Shown here one piece after another: positions 47,718-59,102 of a DNA stretch of 64,000 nt; within the stretch, counting starts at the first letter, position 1, and the number at the start of each line of letters is the position of its first letter. The stretch spans positions 16,304,501 to 16,368,500 of the forward strand of contig NC_069367.1 of assembly GCF_021730395.1 (NCBI RefSeq), in the 5' to 3' direction. A program made the translations under genes and the position numbers. The notes under the pieces are model-generated. The model ran no database searches. It was given only the letters and a program-made list of their open reading frames with translations, and was not told the origin of the DNA. This stretch comes from Mercenaria mercenaria. Its lineage: Eukaryota; Mollusca; Bivalvia; Venerida; Veneridae.

Positions 47718-49282
47718 ACAAGAGTGTCATGACGACCCTGGATCGCTCACCCGAGTAGTATGAGCTACATGTTTCAAATGTCAAACTGATGATTTTTAGA
47801 AATTTTTTGGAAGATTTTCCGATGTACAATTAAGTAACCCCTGGAGCGGGGTCAATTTTACCCCAGGGGTCACGATTTGAACAAAGTTTGTAGAAGTCTA
47901 CTAGGCAATGTTACATATCAAATATCTAAGATCTAGGCCTTCTGGTTTATTTTTAGCAAATTTATGAAGATTTCACTATGTACAATCAAGTAACCCCTGG
48001 GGCTGGGTCACTTCGACCCTGGGGGTCAAGATTTGAACAAATTTTATAGAGGTCCATTAGGCAATGCTACATGTCAAATTGTCAAATATCTAAGCTCTAG
48101 GCCTTCTGGTTTATTTTTAGAACATTTTGAAGATTTTTCTATGTACAATCAAGTAACCCCATGGGGCGGGGTCAATTTGAACCAAGGGGTTATGATTTGA
48201 ACAAATTTTGTAGAAGTCTGCTAGGCAATGCTACATACCAAATATCTAAGACCTAGGCCTTCTGGTTTATTTTAAGAAAATTTTTGAAGATTTTCTTATA
48301 TAAAATCAAGTGACCCCTGGGGCGGGGGTCAATTTTGACCCGGGGGTCATGATTTGAACAAATTTTGTAGAGGTTCACTAGGTAATGCTACATGTCAAAT
48401 ATCTAAGCTCTAGGCCTTCTGGTTTATTTTTAGAAAATTCTGAACATTTTTCTATGTACAATCAAGTAACCCCATGGGGCGGGGTCAATTTGACCCAGGG
48501 GGTCATGATTTAAACAAATTTTGTAGAAGTCTACTAGGCAATGCTACAGGTCAAATATCTAAGATCTAGGCCTTCTGGTTTATTTTTAGAAATTTTTTGA
48601 AGATTTTCCTATATAAAATCAAGTGACCCCTGGGGCGGGGTCAATTTTGACTCCGGGGGTCATGATTGAACAAATTTTGTAGAGGTCCATTAGGCAATGC
48701 TATATGTCAAATATCTAAGCTCTAGGCCTTCTTGTTTATTTTTAAAAAAAATTTGAAGATTTTCCTACAGAAATCTATGTAAAATTAAGTGACCCCTGGG
48801 GTGGGGTCAATTTTGACCCCGGGGTCATGATTTGAACAATTTTAGTAGAGGTCCTCTAGGCAATGCTACATGTCAAATAACTAAGCTCTAGGGCTTCTGG
48901 TTTCTGAGAAGAAGATTTTTTTAGATTTTCCTATGTAAAATCAAGTGACCCCTGGAGCGGGTTCAATTTTAACCCCGGGGTCATGATTTCAAAAAACTTG
49001 GTAGAGGTCCACTAGGCAATGCTTCACACCAAATATCTAAGCTCTAGGGCTTCTGGTTTTTCCTTTCGGTTGCCATGGCAACCAGAGTTCTGCATGGTAT
49101 TCAATTCTTTGAATAATTTTTAAAGAGGACCATCCATAGAACATCCCTGTGAAGTTTCATCAAAATTGGCCTGGTGGTTTAGAAAGTTGTTGTTTAAAGG
49201 AAAGTGTGGACGGACGGCCGGACGCCAAACGGGGAGCGATCACAATAGCTCACTCTGAGCACTTTGTGCTCAGGTGAGCTAA
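47718..49282 (+). mobile_element. Pearl/DINE-like element, family A, copy 2
   Basis: The head is ACAAGAGTGTCATGACGACC, a decayed hairpin, with the arm ATCGCTCACCCGAG. About eight monomers follow with the GGGGTCAATTTTGACCCC motif. A GACGGACGGCCGGACGCC tract precedes CTCACTCTGAGCACTTTGTG and CTCAGGTGAGCTAAAA. It is inserted in the host motif CAACTGAAAAATACAGCC, which reads on across it. Confidence 0.88.
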
Positions 49283-49664
49283 AAAATACAGCCTCTATCG
49301 CATACACAATGTTTTTCTTTGATTTGACCTAGTGACCTACTTTTGGACCTCAGATGACTCATTTTCAAACTCTGTCTAGATTTTATTAACGTTAATCATT
49401 CTGACTTAATTTCATAAAGAAAAATTGAAAAATACAGCCTCTTTTGCATACACATGATTTGACCTAATGACCTAGTTTTTGACCCCAAATGACCCATTTT
49501 CAATCTCGGCCTAGATTTTGTTAAGGTTATCATTCTGACAAAATTTCATGAAGGTAAGTTGAAAAGTACAGCCTCTATTGCATACACAATCTAAATGTTG
49601 ACAGACAGACAGACCGACGCTGAACGCCGGACATCAAGCGATCACAAAAACTCACCTGAGCTAA

Positions 49665-50628
49665 AAACAGGTCATGTACGCCATTTGAATAAATTTTGGA
49701 GAAGAATTACACAGATGATACTAGCCAAGTTTCAAGAAGATGTACCAATCAATTCAAAATAAAATGTCTCTTAACAAGAGGGCACTAAACACCATGCATC
49801 ACTAACCTGACCTAGTTCTTACCCAAGATCACCAAACATCTAATTTGAGACAAAATTTCACCGAGACAAACATTTTGACCACATTTTTATTATGTTAATC
49901 AGGTAGTTCATTAACCAAGTTTCTTTATATGACCATGTGACATACTTTCTGACCTAAGGTATCCCACTTCTGACACTGAAACAGATTTCTTACAGACAAA
50001 CTTTCTGACAGTCAAGTTGAAAAAGTGCCTTCAGAAATGTTAAAAAGTTTTTCTACGATTTTTCTATCTTAAGCTCTGCCAGACATTTTTGCAGCACAGC
50101 GGAATGTGCCAATGATATGCAATAGGCTTGGCCCTGACCACTCCTGTGAAGTTTCATCTAAATCTGTCCAGCAGTTAGTTCTGTGAAAGCCGAAAGCAAG
50201 ATTTTTTTCTTTTTAGCTCTGGTGGTCATTTTGTGCAGCACAGCAAAACGTGCCAGTGATATGAACAACTAGGGTTGGTACTGATCACTCCTGAAAAGTT
50301 TCATCAAAATCCAGCCAGCAGTTGACCTGTGAACGCGGGATAACATTTTTCTATCTTTAGCTCTGGTGGCCATTTTGTGCAGCGAAGTGTCAGGGGCATG
50401 CACTAAGCTTGGTACTGATCACTCCTGTGAAGATTCACCGAAATCTGGCCAGCATTTTGACCTGTGAGAGTTGGACAAGATTTTTCTATTTTCAGCTCTG
50501 GCGAGCAGCGAAGCGGAAAGTACCCACAATATGCACAACTAGGCTTGGAACTGATCAAGTTTTGCTAGAGTTAGACCTGTGAACGCCAGATAAGCTTTAA
50601 ATGTGGATGGACAGATGGCAAAGGTAAA
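49665..50628 (+). repeat. Old degenerate pearl-type remnants
   Basis: A worn head at 49773 (AACAAGAGGGCACTAAACAC) is followed by DR2-like pieces. Four to five monomers of about 110-120 bp follow (50040-50600), with TTTTTCTATCTTTAGCTCTG, ATTTTGTGCAGC and GGTACTGATCACTCCTG, partly like family B. No clear tail. Confidence 0.5.
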
Positions 50629-51347
50629 AACAAGAGGACCATAATGGTAATAAATCGCTCACTTGTCCCAGTTTTGAACTGAGTATGATGTCGTTTTTTC
50701 TATTATCTGACCTAGTGACCTAGTTATTGAGCTCATGTGACCCAGTTTTGAACTTGACCTAGATATCATCAAGATAAAAATTCTGACCAATTTTCATGAA
50801 GATCCATTGAAAAATATGGCCTCTAGAGAGGTCTCAAGGTTTTTCTATTATTTGACCTAATGACCTGGTTTTTAAAGGCAAGTGACCCAGTTTTAAACCT
50901 TACCTAGATATCATCAAGGTAAACATTCTCACCAATTTTCATAAAGATCTCATGAAAAATACGGCCTCTAAAGAGGTCACAAGGTTTTTCTATTTTTATA
51001 CCTACTGACCTATTTTTGACCGCATGTGACCCAGTTTCAAACTTTACCTAGATATCATCAAGGTGAACATTCTGACCAATTTTCATGAAGACCCATTGAA
51101 AAATATGGCTTCTAGGGAGGTCACAAAGTTTTTCTATTTTTAGACCTACAGACCTAGTTTTGGATCGCATGTAACCCAGTTTCAAACTTGACCTAGATAT
51201 TATCAAGATGAACATTCTGACCAACTTTCATAAAGATCCCATGAAAAATGTGACCTCTAGAGTGGTCAAGCAAAAGTTTACGGACGGACAACGGACGCTG
51301 CGCGATCACAAAAGCTCACCTCGTCACTTTGTGACTGGTGAGCTAAA
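50629..51347 (+). mobile_element. Family I pearl/DINE-like element, short copy
   Basis: The head is AACAAG with AGGACCATAATGGTAAT, so the hairpin is partly broken, and the arm ATCGCTCACTTGTC. Four 145-bp monomers follow (ATATCATCAAGATGAACATT). GGACGGACAACGGACGC and the tail hairpin CACCTCGTCACTTTGTGACT precede GGTGAGCTAAAAAG. Confidence 0.88.
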
Positions 51348-51780
51348 AAGTTAATGTTGGCCCCTGTGACCTTGACCTTTGACCCCAAAGTCAGTAGGGG
51401 TCGTGTACTCAATAAGTACTATCAGTATGTGAAGTTTGAAGGTCCTGGGTGCAGTGGTTCGCGAATTAAGTGCCTTCATGCAAAAAGTTAACATTGTGAC
51501 TCACTAACGAATGAACGAACAGACAGCTGAAAACTAATATGCCTCCCTTTGGGGGCATAAAAATTCCTAAGTTAAAAAGGGGCATAATTCTGGAAATTCA
51601 AACCAGAGTTATGGGAACTGTTTCTTCTGGTGTAACCTTTGATGGTAAATAACTATTTTAAGTTTCAAGTCAATAGCTTTGATAGTAACAGAGATATTTG
51701 ACTTGATCAAAAACTTTAACCAACGGTGACGCAGACGCCGGGGCGAGTGCAATAGCTATACTTTTTCATATACAGAATAT
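51348..51780 (+). repeat. Fragments of families N and K
   Basis: 51348-51560 is one family N monomer plus its tail (TTTGACCCCAAAGTCAGTAG, then ATGCCTCCCTTTGGGGGCAT). 51560-51780 is a family-K-like end (AAAAAGGGGCATAATTCTGG, GACGCAGACGCCGGGGCGAG). Heads are absent. Confidence 0.65.
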
Positions 51781-52004
51781 ATGTTAAATAAACCATTATT
51801 AACCTCTGCTCGAATTTGTTGGATAATTTGTATGGATTTGCTAGAAGTCAATCTACACTTTTAACATATCACACTTAGGTTTTTGGAAACATATTTAATG
51901 TTTTAAATGCTCGCACCTTAGATGCTAAATGAAATCAAGGATGAAAACCCACACTTACAAGCAAGAAATCACAATCCTTTTTCAGCTTTATATATAACTA
52001 TTAC

Positions 52005-52113
52005 CTTGTAATAAATGCTATCATCTGTTCAGTTTTGTGTACCAGCTGATTTGTGTTACTGTCCTGTTTTCTGACCCCATTCACTCTACATCTCAAACCA
52101 AGGTTATGTGGAT
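52005..52113 (-). CDS. FAHD2: FAHD2-like exon: DPHNL...[11 protein letters not shown] segment
   Basis: 109 nt between a TTCTCTTCAG acceptor and an ACAAG/GTAATA donor. With the carried-over G it reads [33 protein letters not shown] and FITR, matching the penultimate part of FAHD2 (human: DPHNLKICCRVNGEVVQ). The downstream exon with the GTPPGVG motif should follow at lower coordinates. I searched the lower-strand sequence by eye and did not find it. Confidence 0.93.
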
Positions 52114-55100
52114 CTGAAGAGAATATACTGGTAAGTTACAAATCTAAGTTTGCAGACCATTGTTGAAACACTAGCAGACTATTTCACTTGTTGCAGGTGC
52201 AGATTGGAATATCTGGCTCACAGGTAACTTTAAGGCAGTAACGAGGCTCTGCAGAGTTACTGTGTAAACTGTTACCCAAGAGCTGGATATTCCCATCCAA
52301 ATCTTCAATCAGTGACAGTTTCTTTTTCTTACAAATAATAGCAAAAATAAATTCAAACATAGCACTATTTTCTTCATTTACTGGGAAATCAACGTCTGTA
52401 AACCAGGAAATACACCAGGACATTTTAAAGTCAAGCAACAGTGTCAAGTTATGGTTTTGTTTTATCACCTGCACCATCTGACCCTCTTTTCAAAGAATTA
52501 AGATGGATAAAATTTAACGACAGAGTTGAGTACAAAAAAGCTATTTTAATTTACAAATCATTAAATGAAGAAAACTCGCCATGCTACATGAAAGAAAAAT
52601 TTCAATTTGCTTCAACTTTACATAACCGAAATCTCAGATCAACAAATAATCTTAATCTACATATTCCTAAGCCTAATCTTGAGTTTTATCAAAAACCACT
52701 TTCTTATTCTGGAACTAAAATTTGGAATAATATGCCTCTCTTTGTACGCCAATCTGAAAATACTGAAAATTTCAAAAAAGCTTATTTAAAGTGGAAGTAC
52801 TCTGGCTAACTTTCCTTCAATCAAAATTATTATTCCATGCTTATATATATGTTTGTAATTTTGTTTCTGTGATTTTTCTTACTACTGATAAACATTTTGT
52901 GTTAATTTCATTTTGTAATTATTTAGTTCTGTATTTAATATTTTTGCTACTGTTATTTGATGTAAATTGTAAAAATGTTGAGGCACATATGGAAGATCGT
53001 TTTGGCGAATATGTAGCCTCGTTAAATAAAGTCTTTATTATTATTATTATTATTATTATTATAACATTATGCGTTTTACATTAAATAACATTTTACGAAT
53101 CTAGAAATTTACCCTAATGAACAAAGAGAAACTATCAAGATATTTGATTTTCATCCAGTTTTACATAAAATAACTGCACGAGTCTACTTCATAAATGTAA
53201 TTTGTCATTCCTGACTTACAGCAAGACAGATACCTTATACCTGGGTGTAAGATGGAGATACCCAGCACCGGTGAAAAACACTGAAAATCAGCAATCTGGT
53301 ATGACAGAAAGACGATGTTTCAGCCCAAGAAGGTCTTTTAAACTAAATACAGGAGGAATCTGACTTGAAAACAATAACATGCTCTACCTGCCATAAGAAC
53401 ACTGGACCAAAACTCTTTACTCTTAAAATGTTTAGAAAAAAAGTTTTTAATAGAGACAAAGTTATGTAACACAGGTCAATGACTAAAGGGTGCATTCATA
53501 CACTGTTATATTCAGCTTTTTTTTAAATAAGCACTTAGCAAGAAGCATTTGGCATTTATTGTTTTACAATTCTCAATTATTGTTTGACTATTATTATCTG
53601 ACATTCACCATTTGGCATTTATCAGTTGCATTAACTATTTGTCATTTTGCACTTGGCTATTAGCATGGCACATCAGCCTTCCATATTAAAATTACTTTTT
53701 GCAAACTGCTTAAATTAACTACTGTATATACAAACTGTATTTTAATTCTGTGATGTTAAAGCAGGAAAGTTAAAAAGGGCAGTAAACTTATTACAAAACT
53801 TATTGTTTTTAGATTAAAGGCACATCTTATCACACTTGTTGAAATGTCATAACTATTCATTAAACATACCTCCTAATTCATCTGGGGTAATGATGGATGG
53901 TCCAAGGGGACAGAACTCATCCATAGCCTTTCCTATAACCCACTGACTACCATTCTTCCCGGGTGTCAACTGCCAGTCCCGTGCGCTTACATCATTTGCT
54001 ACAGTATAACCAGACACATACTGCATTGCATCATCCACCTGTAATTTATAAGTATTGTAAATTCTGAAGCATAAATACTTGTATTACCTTCAAAATTTAA
54101 CTGTGTATACCCTCAACTTCAATTTTGAAAGAAAATGCATTAAATATTTTATGCAATATGTAAATATCTGTATTTATATTCTTCTAGTAAAAACAAAAAA
54201 AAAAGAAACGTTTTTCTGAGGGATTAACAGTTAGGACTTTGACTGACCATCACACCTAATTATACAATTATAGGTAACTGTTAGATGACGATGGTAATTT
54301 CAAATAATAACCATAATTTTTATGCCATTGTGAACTTCGGATTATTTCGGGTGACATATCTGGAAACAACATTGATGAAAAATGCAGATTTTTTGCGTTT
54401 TAAATTTTTGCTGGAGGAATATTCTGCTGGCAATATTTTTGCGATTCTACCGAGAGACCGCAGAAATATTTACCCCGTAGAAATAACCCACTATAAAGTA
54501 ATAAAAAATCACCTCCAATTTTATAAATATGTAAAAGGTGCCAATTTTCAATGACACAAGTAAGTCTAATGTCTCTAAAATTGGGAAATAAAAGTGACAT
54601 GAAAAATTCCCAATCTACTGGTTATGGTTTTCCGGCTATACTGGTCCAGTGCCTAAATCCGGACAGTGCTTAATTATTCGGACACCGTTTAAAAATGCTT
54701 TACGATCATGATTTTTTACTGAAATGAACAGGATCGACGCAAACGAAAACTTTGATAACCAGCTGTTAACAAAAGTGTACGAATGTAAGCTTTTCAAGAG
54801 AAAACTACCTTCAAATATCCGCACCGCATAAACTTAACATGGTGTGTGTTGGGGGATGACGTCATACAGCGCGCGCCAATTATTTGAGGTGCGACGAGGT
54901 ACTGATTAAATAAGAAAAATATTCTGCCTATTGCAGACGACTCTTTTTGTTTGCTGATCAAAACTGATGTAAAAACATGTTTTAGAATTCTGTACTACCC
55001 TCAGTATTTATTTAAAAGATTTAACCAATTTCTGTTACATATCAATTAATACAAAAGAGAAAAAATGCCAGCATTTTGCAGACAAGGGAAGCAATTCATT

Positions 55101-58100
55101 AGATAAAATCTGCGCAGTGTCATTATAATGATTCCCGTAGTTGTGTCAAAATGTATAACGACAGCGACAGAATCTACATTAAGAAAGAATAATTTTAAAC
55201 ATTAATTTTTGCTCAGATAAATTTTATTATATTATTGTAAGTCAGAAACTAGTCCATATGATCACGTGATGAACAGGTAATACAATTTTATTCGGACGGA
55301 GATTTTTGTATATTTTTACAGGACTGTATTTGACTGCTTTATTTTAAACAAAGTCATGTTTATTGTTATTTTTGGGTGCACATATTCGTTGCATTTTATA
55401 CCCAAATAGTGTCCGAATATTTAAGCACTCTGAAGGTCAATTTTGACAGGTTTTACTGGCCCAATTCGGATGACATTTTTATGATGAAATCAGCAATATA
55501 CGATTTTGTTGTTTTGCAAAGAGATTTATAAAGAACCTAAAATTATACAGTTAAAATGTTATGCATGTGTGGTTTCATAATGCAAAGTTACTGTAAAAAA
55601 ACCCACCAAAAGTGTCCGGATTTAGGCACTGGACCAGTAATAAGTTTACTACATTCTGATTTAAAATTCATTATATGAATACGAACAATTCTGGAAATAA
55701 AAGCATTATTGTAACAAGCTTAAGATTATAAGATTCTTTCACTGGTTGTAGGTGCATATGGGAATTTCCGGCCTCGAGGGTAACTGTTAAGGCGGTAACG
55801 AGGTTCCTACCAAGTTACCGCCTAAATTGTTACCCGAGAGCCGGATATTCCCATCTGCACCTATAACCAGTGACAGAATCTTTTTCTTGCATACAGGTAT
55901 CAAGATATAATAATAAAAATAAAATCAGTCGAACGGCTATCTTTTTAGAACTATTTCTTACAAAAGCGTATTTAAACAAAGCGCGGGAAATCAACGTCCG
56001 TAAACAGGAAAGACGTCTTGACGTTTCAAAAGACAAAGAACAATGTTTAGTTCCGGTTCTGTTTTATCAGTTCATGCGTAACGTTATGAATACTTTATAA
56101 AATAACGTGTTTTAAATCGAGAAATATACTATCAGGAACAAAGAGGAACTGTCAAGGTATTGGATTTTTATTCTGTTTTTCGAAATAAAATATAAATAAC
56201 TACATTAATCTTCTACATATGTGTAGTTCGTAATACGTCATTTAAAGCACGAGAGTCATCTTACACCCCAGGGTGTAAGATGGATTTTTCCAGCACCGGT
56301 GAAAATACCAGAAATCCCCGTCTGGTATGCAAGAAACAATATTATGACATAACAGAGGAGATAATGCCTCCCTATAACAACCATACTTCCCTTCCTATTT
56401 CAACAATAGTTTCACTCCTATAACAACAGTATTTTTCTCCCTGTAACAACCGTACTTTCTTTCCTGTAACAACCAGATTTTTCTTCTTAACCATATTTAC
56501 CTTCCCAGAACAATGATTATCATATTTCCTTCCTATAGTTCTATAACCATATTTTTCTTCCTAGAACAACCAAATTTCCGTTCCTATAACAACCATATTT
56601 TCCTTCCTATAAACCTTATTTTTCATCCTAGAACAATCATACTATCCTTCCTAGAACAACCGCAACAACCACAGAACAACCATATTTTTTCTCTTCCTAT
56701 AAACCTTCTTAAAACAACCATATTCCCTTCCTAGAACAATTATATTTTCCTTCTGGTGACAAGCATAATTATCTTCCTTCTGAGAACAGTAATACTCTCC
56801 TTTCTAAAACAACCATAACAATCATTCTTTCCTTCATAGAACAACCATATTACCTTTCCTATAACAACCTCACTTCTAGAACTCTCATATTTTCCTTCCT
56901 AGAACAACCATACCTGTTTCATAGAACAACCATACCTTTTTCATGGAACAACCATATTTTCCTGCCTATAACAGCCATACTTTCCTTCCTACAACAATCA
57001 TACTTTCCTTCCTACAACAACCATATTTTCCTTCCTATAACAGCCATACTTTCTTTCCTACAACAACCATATTTTCCTTCCTATAACAGCCATACTTTCC
57101 TTCCTACAACAACCATATTTTCCTTCTTATAACAACCATTCTTTCCTTCCTGTGAGAAGTAAATTATTCTTCCCAGAGAAATAACCTCTGTTTAACAAAC
57201 GCAGTACGTCTTCCCATGGGTGTATGCTTTAGACAGCATTTTTTATTTGACTCTGAAGCTGACAATTAGTAAATTACTTTTGTTTTCAGTTACCTTTACA
57301 TTCTTGGCTTCCTTTCCAATGACTATAACCATTTCCACCTCCCAGTCCAGACACTGAAAATACAAGATTACAAGAAAGGGTAGACAAGGTACTTCCTGGA
57401 ACATGTTTGCATTATGTGCAGTTTATTTAGATGTTAAACATGGCAATACCAGTACATACATGTCATTGAATATAATATAAACATCTCAAGACTCCTTTAG
57501 CCTGCTGGCAGCAAGTAATTCTGCCTTTGCGACCAGTGCAGACCAAGATCAGCCTGCACATCTGTGTAGTCTTGTTATGGTCTGCACTGTCTGCTATTCA
57601 GTCAGTAAATTTTCAGTGAACACCCCTTCGAATAATAAATGGTACTGCCCAAACTGAATGGTGGACCAGTTCATTTTAGAAATTTAGCAGGCTAAAGGTT
57701 AAGCAATAGAAACTGTTACTGCTATACCATAATTTATAATCCATTTATTGAACTCGAAATGGATATATCTAGCTAGGTTTTTGTAAAGAAACAAATCCCG
57801 ATATTGCTTACAAGAGGTAATAAAATATTTAGGAAAAGAAGACTTCTGAGCCATGAGACATCTTTGCATATTCTACAATCCAAGGGAATTAATAATACCA
57901 ATAAATATTATTAAAATGGATGACTTATTTATTTTGTTGGGTTTAACATTGCACCGACACAGTTATAGGTCATATGGCGACTTTCCTGCTTTTATGGTGG
58001 AAGAAGACACCAGCTGCTCCTCTGTGCATTACTTCATCACAAGCGTGCACCTGGGTAGAACCACCAACCTTCTGTAACAGTAAGCCAGCTGGATGACATC

Positions 58101-59067
58101 CTCACATGAAGAATTCAATGCCTCGAGTGAGGCATATTATTTATGCACTATGTAAATAGCTAATGCACTGCATTGTAGCTCTCACTTTGTTGATGTAGCT
58201 AGACTGGGTTTTGTACAACAATAGCTAGGTATTGCAAGGTATTTTCTGATGATAAAGCATGTAGTCTGTAAACTGCCCAAATCCGACAGCAACTATCAGA
58301 GCCAGTCTGCAGGGGTTGCATTATCAAGACCAGTATTAGTACAAATACATGTGGTAAATCCCTGTACATAACAGTAAAATTAGGCAAGTTGCATGCTTCA
58401 TGCTAATCTCTGTTTTAAACATCAGACTTGTTCTACACATAGTTTGATTGTGTAGCCTAAAGGATGAATTGTGTTTTTCTAGTTTTTAAATGTCTGATAC
58501 TTGAAATAAAGAATGATCATACATGTACATGCACCAGAACAAGCATGAAATTACAACCTCTGTTCTGTCTCTCAAATAAAACTACCATTGTAGCAGTTAC
58601 GCACAATGTCCAGTTATGAAAATGTTTTATGTTCATATTAATTCAAAGAAATAGGGGCACAATAGTCAAGCTTCAGGCTTAGCTTTACCTCTGTCTCTTT
58701 AGGATATGTTAAGTTATCATTTGGTCCAATTATACAACTTGGGAACTTGTTGAAGATCACTGGTTCTATTGGAACTGGAGCATTCTGTTCCTCACAATGG
58801 TCTATGTAATTCATTCCAATACATAAAACTTTGTCACATGATGTTATAGGAGCTAGTAACTTCACATCATCTCCCTTCACAATGCAGTCAATCCTCGCAG
58901 ACAGACTGCAAAAAAGATAATTTACAAATTCATTAATGTAAGATATCTTAACAACTTTAAAGCATTTTGAATATATATGGCCAAAAATGTGCACATTTGT
59001 TTAAACTAGGGATGGGAATGAATATTCGAATATGAAAATCAAATTCGAATATTTGTAAATAATTGTG

Positions 59068-59102
<35 letters not shown>

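Larger units (their letters stand above)
44690..49664 (+). mobile_element. Family-G-like element in three pieces, hosting two insertions
   Basis: Pieces 44690-45610, 47429-47717 and 49283-49664 are consecutive parts of one array (monomer marker TTTGACCTAGTGACCTACTT and ATACAGCCTCTATCGCATAC). The last piece ends in GACAGACAGACCGACGC and CACCTGAGCTAAAAA. The 5' head is lost at the 44689/44690 junction. Each gap falls inside the A-rich motif TTGAAAAATACAG of a monomer. Confidence 0.82.

Noticed and set aside
52184-52477. 97-residue minus-strand open frame
   Set aside because: It lies inside the foldback hairpin and core, antisense to nothing recognisable; chance frame.
54285-54600. Overlapping open frames on both strands in a FAHD2 intron
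   Set aside because: No family motif, AT-rich, and not bounded by splice sites matching the gene's phases.
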